Below, piece by piece: positions 1 to 10,417 of a stretch of DNA of 64,000 nucleotides. The stretch's first letter is position 1. Every line of letters begins with the position of its first letter. The position numbers and the translations under genes are program-made. Source of the stretch: Platynereis dumerilii (lineage: Eukaryota; Annelida; Polychaeta; Phyllodocida; Nereididae); the NCBI GenBank assembly GCA_026936325.1, contig JAPTHN010000024.1, positions 2,545,501 to 2,609,500 of the forward strand, written 5' to 3'. The notes beneath the pieces were generated by a model. That model searched no databases and was not told the DNA's origin. It saw only the letters and a program-made list of their open reading frames with translations.

Positions 1-290
1 TTCTGAAGCCCCTTAACTTCCTTATTCATTCCATCAAAAATGGGGTGCTTTTCTGCTAAATTCAAATCTTTACTTGGGACTTTTAATGAACATCATCTCA
101 AAGTGTACACATATGAGCAGCAGCTGAATTGAAGTTTACCAATATCTGCAACTTTGCAGTAACTTATCTGGTTCTGTATGTATTTGAAAATAGGGAATTA
201 TACACTTCTTGTTTTTGTTCTTCCGATCAATAATGAATGCATTAATTTTAATTAAATATTTAATCATAACTTCTGCTTTTTTTTTTGCAG
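1..290 (+). other. Intron or upstream sequence
   Basis: AT-rich with no recognisable domain. It ends in a T-rich tract plus gcag, a good splice acceptor for FN2-1, so at least its 3' part is intron. No promoter element stands out. Confidence 0.5.
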
Positions 291-461
291 TATACACAAC
301 AGCAGGGTCAAAGTGTCAATTTCCTTTTATATACCTTGGCAAGACGTTCGCAGGGTGTACCACAGATGGCGCTGTATCAGAAACCCCCTGGTGTGCAACG
401 GTTGAAGAATTGCCCTCTACAGGTTATGACGAGAGTCAATGGGGCTATTGTGATTTTGAAG
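291..461 (+). CDS. Exon FN2-1 (type A)
   Basis: 57 codons. C1 lies in CQFPFIYLG; 11 residues (TTDG motif) separate C2 from C3 in TPWC, and 18 separate C3 from C4 in QWGYC. Acceptor is a long T tract plus gcag; donor gtatgt. First recognisable module of the window. Confidence 0.93.
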
Positions 462-606
462 GTATGTTAAATGCTTTTACTGAATATAGTTGTATAAAGA
501 ACAAAATGAAAATATATGCTTGCTTTTGCTGATGGAATTCAAATTTCTGCTGAAACCGTTCTTTTTCAATAGCTAACTCAATTTTTCTTTCTTTCATTTA
601 TTACAG

Positions 607-624
607 GGGTTTGCAGTATATGTG
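607..624 (+). CDS. Linker microexon L1 (18 bp)
   Basis: Acceptor ttattacag and donor gtaggt enclose six codons reading GVCSICG with the shared split codon. Phase 1-1 and two Cys, as in the other linkers. So short an exon needs transcript support. Confidence 0.5.
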
Positions 625-748
625 GTAGGTTTCAACAGTGTGACACTTTTATCAGCTGCAAATTTAAATTTTAAAACAATGCAGTGCAGACCATTAAAGA
701 GGTATTTCTTAGGAAACAATCACAATTTATTCATCCATTTATCTCCAG

Positions 749-781
749 GTAAAGAGCCCTGTAATACTCCAAAATGCCCAG
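749..781 (+). CDS. Linker exon L2
   Basis: 11 codons, GKEPCNTPKCPG, with two Cys. Acceptor atctccag, donor gtatgt, phase 1-1. The PCxG/CPG ending recurs in several other linkers. Confidence 0.7.
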
Positions 782-887
782 GTATGTCCCTGAACTTGCA
801 AAAATTATTAAACATGATGCATAATATTTACAAGAGAAATTTCGCTTATTTCCTTTTGAAATTTTAATTTTCGCACCTTTTTTGTAG

Positions 888-1049
888 TGGCCTCTGCTGG
901 TGGTGGCAGCGACCCTGGCAGCAACTGTGTCTTCCCTTTTGTATACAATGGTCACACTTATTCACATTGCACTTCTAAAGATACTAAGTACCCATGGTGT
1001 GCGACATCAGAAAGCTATCCAGTTGATAACCAGTGGACATATTGCTCAA
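888..1049 (+). CDS. Exon FN2-2 (type B)
   Basis: 54 codons. Gly-rich lead, then CVFPFVYNG, C2 in YSHC, YPWC, and QWTYC where WG has become WT. 14 residues lie between C3 and C4. It is followed directly by a type A exon with no linker between, the first B-A pair. Confidence 0.93.
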
Positions 1050-1373
1050 GTATGTTAAAATCATTTTCTTTTTATATAAACTTTTATTCGGCAAAGTAAT
1101 ATCATGAAGATATGTCATGTGTCTCATAAATTGTATTGAATATACCGTATCATATTGCATTTATAACATCAGCCCACATTAGGCATTTCTATGATATACA
1201 AAATTGAAGAGCCTGTAAGATAACTCTTTTCAGCCCTGACTGAAGAATTTAAAAACTAACATGTTCAAATTCAATTGTTCACATGCAAAATTTGAAGGTT
1301 ATTTTAATGCAAAACAAATTTTAAATTTTTTAAAGATATTTAGTTATAAATTTATTGATGTTTTTCTTTGCAG

Positions 1374-1541
1374 TTAAAACTAAATCAAAGCAACCATGCA
1401 GATTTCCATTTGAATTTAGAGGCAGGAATTATTCCAGTTGTACAACAGATGGCTCAGCAACAGGAGCCCCCTGGTGTAGTTTAGTAAGAACACTACCTGA
1501 AGAAAGTAGTGAAGGGCTTTGGGATTATTGTGAATTAGATG
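1374..1541 (+). CDS. Exon FN2-3 (type A)
   Basis: 56 codons. CRFPFEFRG, a TTDG motif after C2, APWCSLV, then LWDYC. Acceptor tttctttgcag, donor gtaagt. Its intron downstream has a 20-bp direct repeat (ttctggcaaagttgatttt) twice near 1602-1640. Confidence 0.93.
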
Positions 1542-1946
1542 GTAAGTTTAATTTCATTTAAGAGTTTTTTGATATTTTAAAAGCTAATTTTAGGTGATAA
1601 TTCTGGCAAAGTTGATTTTTTTCTGGCAAAGTTGATTTTCTATTTAAAGCTTCTTGTCATTTGTATCATTTTCACCAAAGAAGGATGTAGTAAAATTTTA
1701 CTGGGTAACAATATGAATGAGAACCCAAAAATATTGAATACAGTGCAGACAACTGGTACGGAATGATAGTTTTCTTAGAAAATTGCAAGTCTAACTGTAA
1801 TAACACTATTATGCTACATTGGTGAAATGGCGTTTACAGTGAAAAATCAAAAAGTCAATAAGTGATGTGCTAAAAAAGAGCTAATATTAATTTTCAATGT
1901 GATGATGAAATATTTCAAGACTGCTAACAAATTATTTTTTATTCAG

Positions 1947-1961
1947 GTGATTGCCCGTGTG
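1947..1961 (+). CDS. Linker microexon L3 (15 bp)
   Basis: Five codons reading GDCPCG, with two Cys, between acceptor attcag and donor gtaagt. The canonical sites, phase 1-1 and Cys pair support it, but 15 bp is near the lower limit for exons. Confidence 0.5.
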
Positions 1962-2133
1962 GTAAGTTTAATTTTAGGTTCTTTTTTCAATCATGGTTGC
2001 ATTTTTGCACATGATGTATGATCAATGATCATGTCTTTTTCACAACAATTGCGTTATTTTGGTTCACTGGATCTATTTTTCAAGCACGCCATCTTCTTTT
2101 TGCGCGAGTTTTCATTATTAATTTCTCACCCAG

Positions 2134-2160
2134 ACGCCACTTCTATTAGCTTGATTAATG
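2134..2160 (+). CDS. Possible linker exon L4
   Basis: Nine codons, DATSISLING, between tttctcacccag and gtacgt, phase 1-1. It has no Cys, unlike every other linker, so it may be a chance pair of splice-like sites. Confidence 0.25.
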
Positions 2161-2622
2161 GTACGTATTTCTAGATCTTTTGATTGTCATTTTATTTTTT
2201 ATTTTTAACTCAACGACTGTTCCTCAACAACATTTTGATATTTCACCGATCTTTTTTTTTTTATGAGCATTTCGTTTTATCTTTAAATTGAAATTTCAAG
2301 TCTTGCATGCCCATTAAAAATTATCTTACTGTTGTCATAGAAGTTTCTTTTCCTTTTGGTAATAATTGTAATGAATGAATCATCATCATATGATTTGAAA
2401 ATGTTATAAAACTAGAGAGCAGTTTAATATGTAATAATTATGGTTGTGTATAATTAATTTCATGCAAGAGAAAAATGAGAAAAATATCAAATCGGCAGTC
2501 AGTTTGGGTTGGGGGGTGAGGATTGGTATTGCTGATTCGTTGATGAATGGACCTTGAATCAGAAAGTGAAATACATGACTTGTTCTTGGATGTAAAATAA
2601 TAATCATTCCTTCATTTTTCAG

Positions 2623-2775
2623 AGGGCAGCAAAACAATATCGGGTAAAAGATGCCAATTTCCATTTCGATACAACGGAATGGAACACAACAAATGCTTGA
2701 CGTCACTAGGTCGAGACCAACCGTGGTGCTCCCTTGTGGAGGAGTTGAGCATCGATTCTGATGATTGGGAGTACT
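2623..2775 (+). CDS. Exon FN2-4 (type A, split last Cys codon)
   Basis: 51 codons. CQFPFRYNG, QPWCSLVEEL, then DDWEY and a single T before donor gtgagt. The C4 codon is completed by GT at the start of L5, so the fourth Cys is made only by splicing. The same arrangement recurs at FN2-19. Confidence 0.9.
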
Positions 2776-3094
2776 GTGAGTAGATTTCATTTGACATTTG
2801 ATATGAAATACATGTATTGTAAAAACTCAAAAATAATATTTGTTCAATTAATGTGTGTAATGCAATTGAACAAAAATACTAATGTTCAGTTCAAGAAGTT
2901 GCAATAATGAAAATTGAAAAAGAAGGAATGCCGTGTTCAACAGTTGTCATTTGTCTGGAAGGATGTAGACTTTTCATTAAGCCTTTGCTCATGCTGATGT
3001 ATAAAGCTAATCAGTTATCTTTTTTTGGTAAATTGTGTCTTCTCAGGAGGATTTTTTTTGATCTTGTAACATTTTAAAAAATTTTCTTTACTAG

Positions 3095-3232
3095 GTTTAT
3101 GTGATTCATCCCCACCCCCTGGAGGAACAGAAGACTTGACAGATGAAGAGATGGCAGAGGAGAATGCTTTACTAATCAAGAAGTTTATTGGGAGGAAGTT
3201 GCTGCAAGCCGTAACACAGACTCCTTGTCCAA
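3095..3232 (+). CDS. Linker exon L5 (acidic, helix-like)
   Basis: 46 codons. The first two bases complete the FN2-4 Cys; then LCDSSPPPGG, an acidic stretch DEEMAEENALL, a basic IKKFIGRKLLQAV stretch, and TPCPS. It has its own Cys pair but is not Thr-rich; the middle could form an amphipathic helix. Acceptor ttactag, donor gtaaga. Confidence 0.8.
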
Positions 3233-4405
3233 GTAAGAATACTAAGTCTTGATCTTTAATATGTTGCAAATCTTTCTTGAAAGGTAACTGTGCATTGGCT
3301 AAGACCATTAAGACAACTCCGTTTAACTTGAATGGTCCTTATTTCAACTGTGAAATGACACAGGGGGATGTAAAGTTTTGACCATTAAGAATGATACTGT
3401 TTGATACCTTTAGTATTATCATTGGTCCTACAATAAGTACATGTAAGTGAACAAAAAGATGGTTTAAATTAGAGGCAATAATATCTCAATATCTCTGTAC
3501 ATGTTTGCTCTCATAATAGAACTGTATTTTTTAAATTGGTCTAGTATACTCTATGTTTCATAAATCTTATTTGCGAATCTTGATATCATTGATGTACTTC
3601 ACTGTTCGGTTCACTTCCTCTGTTATATATATGAACTTATCCTTAAGTGAGGAATTCACAATCTTTCCTTCTGGTTACACTGCTTTAATAATTAACACAA
3701 ATCACTATCACCAAACTCGCAATGAGCCATGGTGCTCTTTATAAACAAAAATGTAAATATATGTTGGAACAGTCACTGCACAAATACGCAAAGAAAGAAA
3801 TCATCAGAGCAATAACTTATTCACCACACATGACAGTAGAATCAACTCACTGCAAGGCAAGCAACATAGTGTCAATATCACCTTACAAAATAAATATCAA
3901 TAAAAAAGAAATCAAACACACACTATAATATCTTAAAGGCAGATGCATCAGCACGAGCAAACGGGAGGCATTCCAGAAATATATTCACCATTTGCTGACA
4001 TAAATTTGTCACATATATTCAAATTGAGAAGCACATTGTCATCGGAACATGATTTGTTAACATTATTATCTAGAAGAGCACTGCAAATGGGTCACCCTGT
4101 TGGTGGCATTAGAAAAATTACATTTACACTAACTCAGATGAATAAATCACTTCCACAAATTCCACATCACCACTGGAAATGCAAGTTCATGAATACAAAA
4201 AAAAACACACCACCTCACCTGTCATCACTACATGTAATGATCACCGGCATCACCGATGTATATATACGATACTGTAATATCACCAAAATCAACAAGAAAG
4301 AGAATGTAAACATCACTTCTCAATCACAGGAGCACATGTTGCAATGTCTGGAGGATCCAACTCACTGATATTATATCAATATACAACATATAACAATTCA
4401 AACAG
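3233..4405 (+). other. Intron with a possible decayed FN2 remnant
   Basis: 1.17 kb. Around 3660-3743 one frame reads FPSGY...NEPWCSL and then stops, with spacing close to an FN2 module but no Cys1 or Cys2. From about 3770 the + strand turns A-rich and T-poor. The 141-codon ORF at 3943-4368 resembles nothing I know. Confidence 0.5.
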
Positions 4406-4615
4406 ATGGAAACTGCACTGAAACAGCCTTGCCGAAAAATTGTCGGATAGTCGTCAACACCTACAATGGAACAGCGGGAAGATCAGAATGTGTGTTTCCA
4501 TTCAAATACAAAGGAATCCTCTACTCAAACTGCATAGACCAAGAGAGTAGAGGAGCAAAATGGTGTTCTACAACTGAAGATTATGACAGAGATCAACAAT
4601 GGGGATTCTGCAGAG
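4406..4615 (+). CDS. Exon FN2-5 with fused linker (type B)
   Basis: 70 codons. Linker DGNCTETALPKNC with two Cys, then CVFPFKYKG, AKWCSTTEDYD and WGFC. It is the only fused linker-FN2 exon in the first 30 kb. The acceptor (ttcaaacag) has a weak pyrimidine tract; an in-phase alternative at 4426 would lose the first linker Cys. Donor gtattt. Confidence 0.85.
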
Positions 4616-5376
4616 GTATTTAATTGCACGAAGCACACATGAAGAGAATGAAAAAAAAACTCATGATCATGCCAACTTCACTATGTTTAAACATAATTAT
4701 TAATTTTATTGCCTTCTCTGATGAGCCAGATGGCTTATTCATACAAGATTAGGTATTAGTGATGCAAATACTTCATTATAACCTACGGTCATACTAATAT
4801 GTTGTCATACATAAACTTCAATTAATTACATACAAATTATAACAACAGCTTAGGTGATAAGGCACAGACATTAAAATGACACGAATGAAATGCACAACTG
4901 TCAGGTTTATGGGGGAAAACTTCTCAAAGCACCTAAAAAATAATTAAATTATGTTTGACAAAGGCATTCAAAATTTCATGTTGATGTGGAAGCAATTAAA
5001 AAATATTGTTGAAAAACAGAGCCCAGTAAAAAGTATAATGGAAAGTTGGAAACTCTTCACAACACCATATCTCAAATGATCCGAAACAAGGAAATCATAA
5101 ACACTGCAGAGTGACTTCCTTCCGTTCTATCTGCCTGTTGCCCTACTAAAGCTAATTCTATCTTTTCTATAATGCTTATTGAATTTTACATTGCTAATTC
5201 TATTCCATGTTGCTTTTTTAATTTACCAAAGAGCATATAAATCATTTTTATATTTTCTTGCAGACAATGCAAAATTTAATATCCATTTATTCTCATAGGA
5301 ATCCTAGGATAATAAATAGCAAAAAATTCACCAGGAGTCAACAAATTCCTAATCTTATTTTTCTTGTCTTATTCAG
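4616..5376 (+). other. Intron
   Basis: 761 bp of AT-rich sequence. No domain, repeat or RNA gene recognised. Confidence 0.6.
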
Positions 5377-5535
5377 TTGAAACATGGGGTGGTACGGACC
5401 CTGGTCTTCCATGTGTGTTCCCATTCACGTACAATGGTACAGTATATGAAACCTGTGTTTCTGTCAATTGGGACAAACCTTGGTGTTCTGTTACAAGTGA
5501 CTATGAGACACAGAGGAGATGGGCCAACTGCAGGT
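5377..5535 (+). CDS. Exon FN2-6 (type B)
   Basis: 53 codons. [38 protein letters not shown]. The donor is taken at T|gtaagt, which keeps phase 1 and gives an Arg after C4. Pairs with FN2-7 as B-A. Confidence 0.92.
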
Positions 5536-6020
5536 GTAAGTACATTTTTTCGCAATTTTATTTTTTATTGATTTTCACAAATTTGTCTCTAGGTTTTTTC
5601 ACATTCACATATTATTTTGAATGGTATTATGGTCACAATTAGAAGTCAAGGAGTAGTAATGCTTGTACTCCTTACTAAATATAGCGATATTATAGCTTTT
5701 TTGGTAGTTTAAAGTCTCAGAATGAAAATGAGATTCACATAGACTTGTGGGTGCTAAAGTCCCAGAAAAAAATAGAAACACAATATTCTTTCACACAAAG
5801 AAAATTCATATTCATCTGAAACACTGGAACAGTCTGTTATCATCTTAAGCAGAATCAGACTTACCTTTATGCTGAGACAGTGTGGTATGTTCCCATTCAA
5901 ATAAGAATGAAAAAAAGAAGGCAGACACTTGCATGTAGTATGAGCTTCAATCATAGACCGATATCTTTTACCTGCATGTATTTCACCATTCACTTGCATG
6001 AATCTACAATTCACTTTCAG

Positions 6021-6179
6021 TACGTACATTGTCCGGAACATTGTGTGTATTTCCATTCACTTACCAAGGCCATCCTCATACGGAATGTCAGCCATCCGGT
6101 GCGGATAACCGGACTTGGTGTGGAACTGCATCCAGTGTGGCCCTTGATTCCTATGCATGGGGTTATTGTAATAGTCAAG
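6021..6179 (+). CDS. Exon FN2-7 (type A)
   Basis: 53 codons. LCVFPFTYQG, HTEC, RTWCGTASS, YAWGYC. Acceptor cactttcag, donor gtatgg. Its last roughly 40 bp have a diverged copy 130-170 bp downstream. Confidence 0.92.
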
Positions 6180-6308
6180 GTATGGTTTATTGCAACCTGT
6201 ATCACGGAGAGCAGAAAAATACGAATGGATAATGCTACAGTTTCTGAAATAAAGTTATCCTATGAGTTTATTTGGTCTCTTAAAATGTGTCACAGATGTG
6301 TAAATTTA

Positions 6309-6350
6309 TTCTATGCATGGTGTATGGAATTATTGTGATATTCAAGGTAT
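6309..6350 (+). pseudogene. Partial duplicate of the FN2-7 exon tail
   Basis: Reads tctatgcatgg...ttattgtgatattcaaggtatgg, close to the 3' end of FN2-7 plus its donor (about 6150-6185). One frame gives WNYCDIQG before a second gtatgg. No acceptor or N-terminal half is present, so it looks like a fragment duplication or a spare donor. Confidence 0.55.
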
Positions 6351-6612
6351 GGACCATGGTTTTTGCTGCAAAATATGTAAGGACATTAAAAAAATACTTA
6401 ACAAATCAACTGAAAGCCAATTACATCTGCTAAGTTTTACCAAGTGACAGATTTATCTTTTAAAAAGGCCTTTTGTGACATTTTTCCTCATGGAGAAACA
6501 ATCCTGTAATTTTCCATTCATCAATAAACACCATCTTAAGCTTGAGATACAAATTGAATAAGTATACATTATTGCTACAAAAACAGGCTAATCATATTAT
6601 TTTGTTAAACAG

Positions 6613-6687
6613 GGATCTGTAATGTGTCCACACCTGCCCCAGCAACAACTGCAGCAGCAGTTACACAAACAGTACCAAATTGTCCAG
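6613..6687 (+). CDS. Linker exon L6
   Basis: 25 codons: GICNVSTPAPATT, an Ala/Thr-rich middle, then VPNCPG. Two Cys. One N-glycosylation motif (NVS). Acceptor ttgttaaacag, donor gtaaga. Confidence 0.85.
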
Positions 6688-6807
6688 GTAAGAACCACAT
6701 ATATTATATAAATGCACATGATAAAGATTTACATACTTTTGTTGTTATATTTTATACTATTGTAATTGAGTGTTAGTGAAATCCTCTTCTTTCCTATTTA
6801 AACTCAG

Positions 6808-6966
6808 TTCCCACATCAGGAGGAACAGCAGGCGGTGCACCGTGCATTTTCCCCTTCGACTACCAAGACACACTGTACTATCATTGTATCTCCATCAACT
6901 GGCAAAAACCTTGGTGTGCCACCTCTGCCAGTTACAACAGGGATAACCTGTGGGGAGAATGTTCCA
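6808..6966 (+). CDS. Exon FN2-8 (type B)
   Basis: 53 codons. TSGGTAGGAPCIFPFDY, C2 in YYHC, INWQKPWCATSASYN, LWGEC. Acceptor tttaaactcag, donor gtaagt. FN2-9 follows without a linker. Confidence 0.93.
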
Positions 6967-7194
6967 GTAAGTTTAAGTTTGTTTTTGTGGTAGCTTTTAC
7001 ATATACAATTACTATATAAACTTTAAATGTTGACATGTTGTCTTGTTTTTACAAAAAATAAGAAGTCTTTAAAGTACATAAAGATGAAACAAAATTTCAG
7101 GACAATTTTCAGCAATTTAATTGGTAACTTGTGTTAAAGAACTTCGCTCAAATGTGTATGCATTGACATAAAATGTTTTATATGAACCTTTCAG

Positions 7195-7362
7195 TCCAAA
7201 CAACATCAGGAGTATCATGTGTATTTCCATTCAACTACAATGGGAAGGAATACAATGGATGCACTTCAGAGGGAGCCTTAAGTCAAAATGGAACACTCTG
7301 GTGTGCTACGGCTGCGACGATCACTGATGCTTCGACTGCTTGGGGCGCTTGTGATTTGCAGG
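7195..7362 (+). CDS. Exon FN2-9 (type A)
   Basis: 56 codons. VSCVFPFNYNG, a 13-residue C2-C3 gap (TSEGALSQNGTLW), ATAATITDAS, AWGAC. Acceptor cctttcag, donor gtcagt. Confidence 0.93.
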
Positions 7363-7598
7363 GTCAGTGTTTTAAATTAAAAATGTGGTCTAAATTCTTA
7401 TGGCTTACGAGTATGTTTTATCAGACTGAAGTAAGAATCTAAATATTTTGGATTATGTATGTCAGGTCTCCTCCTTTAGCCTACGCAATCATGATAATTT
7501 GACGTAAAAACGCAATCATCCACCTATCCAACCTTTTGAGGCATTTTTCGTTTTCAAAATGGTCATAGCAGGCAATTTGCTTCATCTTTTTTTTGCAG

Positions 7599-7676
7599 GA
7601 ATATGCTCCACCACCCAAACATCAACCACAACAGTAGAAGCAACTACCGTCTCCACCCAGAGGTTGAAATGCTATA
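7599..7676 (+). CDS. Linker exon L7
   Basis: 26 codons: GICSTTQTSTTTVEATT...RLKCYS. Thr-rich between two Cys, likely O-glycosylated. Acceptor ttttttgcag, donor gtaagt. Confidence 0.87.
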
Positions 7677-8007
7677 GTAAGTACTATCTGAAATGATTTA
7701 TGAAGGTAATTAGCACTAGGGAGGATACAGCATTATTTCGCGATGTGCTTATTACAAATTCCTCATGATCACTAGTGTTCACACACAGTACATCATAAAT
7801 CAAAGCAGTTGATGCAAAAAGGAGACGCAATGAAGACAATTAGTGGGCCATCCAAGGTCTGGACATTCAGTAGTTTGCTTGGAATAGCGTGAAAGGTCCA
7901 TGAATTAATAGTATGATTCAGATAAATCATCTCTTACATGAGACTTCAAAGCAATTACTAAATACATATTTTCATAACTTAGTCAAGAAATTTTTTTTCT
8001 TATTTAG

Positions 8008-8154
8008 TTCCCACGACCACTGGAGTACCATGCGTATTTCCGTTCATCTACTTGGGACAGAACTACACCCAATGTATTCCGTTCTTCAACCCCAGGCCAT
8101 GGTGTGGAACAACTGAAAACTTTGACAGAGATAGACAATGGGGTGATTGTGATG
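8008..8154 (+). CDS. Exon FN2-10 (type B)
   Basis: 49 codons, the shortest module. PTTTGVPCVFPFIYLG, FFNPRPWCGTTENFD, QWGDC. Acceptor is a T tract ending tatttag; donor gtaaga. Confidence 0.93.
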
Positions 8155-8324
8155 GTAAGAAGTTTTAGGCATTTTTATGTCATTTGAAGTTGAGTGGGTA
8201 AGATATTTCCAAATCTAAAATGTTTTTTATTTTTTTATTTTCGCATAGCCTGAAATAGAAAAGTTTGAATTAGTGTTTTTTCCCCATTTATTGATGGAAT
8301 ACCCCCTCATATAATCTAAACACA

Positions 8325-8420
8325 TTAATACAGTGGTACCTCACAATTAAGACCACCCATGGGACCAATTAAAAGGGTCTTAATATCGAAGTGGTCTTAA
8401 TTCTGAATACATCAATGTTT
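8325..8420. repeat. Possible DNA-transposon end or MITE fragment
   Basis: Starts cagtggtacctcacaatt, which resembles pogo/Tigger-type ends, and holds ggtcttaat-type motifs in both orientations (about 8349 and 8390). No matching opposite end found, so a fragment at best. Confidence 0.3.
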
Positions 8421-8671
8421 CAAGACTGAGATTTTCTTTCTGCACTTGGGTCAGAATGTGATGTCGAAGGTCGTTGCTATTAATTCTTACTGGAACAAGC
8501 TTCAAAGACATGAGAGCATACAAGTTAATTAGCAAGCTAAGATTAATATATAATTAATTGTACCATTCTGTCAGACAGTCAAAGTTGACAAATAGTATGT
8601 GTGTGAATGGTGCACTTATTTTAATTCTTGGGTGTCTACTAAGTTGAGCACTTATACATTTTCTTTTCCAG

Positions 8672-8758
8672 CTGAAGTATGTGGCACTTTTGCAACACCT
8701 AATGCCACTGTGAACACAGCAGCTGCAGCTACTGTGGCAATCACCACACCCTGTCAAA
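8672..8758 (+). CDS. Linker exon L8
   Basis: 29 codons: AEVCGTFATPNATVN, an Ala/Thr run, AITTPCQS. Two Cys and one N-glycosylation site (NAT). Acceptor ttcttttccag, donor gtaagt. Confidence 0.87.
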
Positions 8759-8946
8759 GTAAGTTACAATATATTTTACCCAAAGTCTATTATTCATATG
8801 CATATTTCATTTACACGATTTTCTGTTGAACAGTAAAAATTGCCTATTTTGTAAAAAATACTGCTCTGTATCTTTCCAAAATGAAGTCTGTATACATAAT
8901 TATTATTCAGGCATATTTTTTGAAAGTTTAATAATCTAAATTTCAG

Positions 8947-9105
8947 CAACTACGACAGGAGGAACAGCTGGTGGCGCATCATGTGTTTTCCCATTCCGTT
9001 ATTTTGGACAACTATTTTACGAATGCATAACAGTAAATCATAATGCGCGTTGGTGTGCTACAACATTTGATTACAACAAAGATCTCAAGTGGGGAGACTG
9101 TGCAG
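8947..9105 (+). CDS. Exon FN2-11 (type B)
   Basis: 53 codons. TTGGTAGGASCVFPFRY, C2 in FYEC, NHNARWCATTFDYNKD, KWGDC. Acceptor taaatttcag, donor gtaagt. Confidence 0.93.
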
Positions 9106-9416
9106 GTAAGTTTTTCAACCCTTTTTCCTTTTTTAAATATTTTAGTGAGGGATCCCTCTCTTTTCTACTCAACCTATGATCTTAGCTTAGGCTCAGGGAA
9201 GATTGTCCAGCAGTAGCTATATATTTTTTTGCAAACATATACTCTACTGTACCATTAACTAACTTTTTATTGGTAATGTCAGCTAACTTTAGACAGAATT
9301 TATTAACAATATTTCATTTAGTATTTCAAATTTCTGTGTTCAATCAACTCGACATATTCATATGGTCCATGGTAAATTGTCAGCAACAAGAATTCACTTT
9401 TTGATTTGTTTTTCAG

Positions 9417-9479
9417 TGGAATTGTGTAATGCAAATAACACCGCTTCTCTGGCAACTACTGCAGCTCCGAATTGTACCG
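9417..9479 (+). CDS. Linker exon L9
   Basis: 21 codons: VELCNANNTASLATTAAPNC plus TG. Two Cys; N-glycosylation motifs at NNT and NCT. Acceptor gtttttcag, donor gtaatt. Confidence 0.85.
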
Positions 9480-9730
9480 GTAATTATGAAACGGAAAAAT
9501 ATATGCACACATAAATAAATATAAAGCTAATTTCTCAAAGAGTCAAAGCAGATATTACACAGATTATAATTTTAAATGTAACTGATATTTCTAGTCCTGG
9601 TTAATTTCAGTTCAACGATGTGTTTGTTTTCATTAAAAGTCATAAAGCAATTGAAAATTATACTTTTATGAATAAAAAATTGGTTGTAATAAGCAGTTTC
9701 TTTACTATTATCTTTTTTTATTTTTTACAG

Positions 9731-9892
9731 TACCAACCTCAGGCGGTAACTCATTTGGGGCACCATGCAGTTTTCCATTCGTCTTCGGAGGGCAAACATT
9801 TTCTGATTGCATTACTGTTTTCAACAATAACACCCCCTGGTGTTCAACTACCCCTGACTATGATAAGGACAAGTTCTGGGGATTGTGCTTGA
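9731..9892 (+). CDS. Exon FN2-12 (type B)
   Basis: 54 codons. TSGGNSFGAPCSFPFVF, C2 in FSDC, NNNTPWCSTTPDYDKD, FWGLC. Acceptor tttttacag, donor gtaagt. Confidence 0.93.
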   Translation, partial: YQPQAVTHLGHHAVFHSSSEGKHFLIALLFSTITPPGVQLPLTMIRTSSGDCA

Positions 9893-10043
9893 GTAAGTAT
9901 TGGCCTGCTGATGGTTTGAATCGATTGAGTTTTTTTTAGTTGAGGAATTTTTTACGAAGCAACTATTTTCAATGTTTTAAATGAATTTTCCGAGAATGTG
10001 TATATATGGGTATTAAGTTACAATTCAACCTTATTTTTTTCAG

Positions 10044-10112
10044 CCCCTGTTTGTGATGGAACTGTCATCAGACCAAATAACACAAGAGGTTTTACAAATG
10101 CCAATTGTTCAG
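10044..10112 (+). CDS. Linker exon L10
   Basis: 23 codons: TPVCDGTVIRPNNTRGF...ANCSG. Two Cys, N-glycosylation motifs NNT and NCS. Acceptor is a T tract plus cag, donor gtaagt. Confidence 0.87.
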
Positions 10113-10258
10113 GTAAGTCAAATTGTCATCACTCATTTTTGAGATATTATAAAAATTATTTGATGAATATTAATGTTTTCATTGACACAAGTATTTTTCA
10201 TCCTACTTTCAATGCAAAGCAAGAGTCATTCGCAATTACGTATGTATATTTTGAACAG

Positions 10259-10417
10259 TTAACACAGAAGGAGGGACAGGGAATGGAGCTCTATGTACTT
10301 TCCCATTCATATACAGAGGAAACACATACCAGGATTGCATAACAATCAGTCATGACCGGCCATGGTGTGCCACAACTACTTTTTACGACAATGACCTTTT
10401 ATGGGGCAACTGTATAG
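10259..10417 (+). CDS. Exon FN2-13 (type B)
   Basis: 53 codons. TEGGTGNGALCTFPFIYRG, C2 in YQDC, SHDRPWCATTTFYDND, LWGNC. The acceptor (ttttgaacag) is modest; donor gtaagt. FN2-14 follows without a linker. Confidence 0.92.

Noticed and set aside
209-290. Signal-peptide-like start (MNALILIKYLIITSAFFFA) in frame with FN2-1
   Set aside because: The hydrophobic run is encoded by the pyrimidine tract of a normal acceptor, and the exon boundary matches phase 1 elsewhere.
3943-4368. 141-aa ORF
   Set aside because: No recognisable domain, no splice context, lies in an intron of biased composition.
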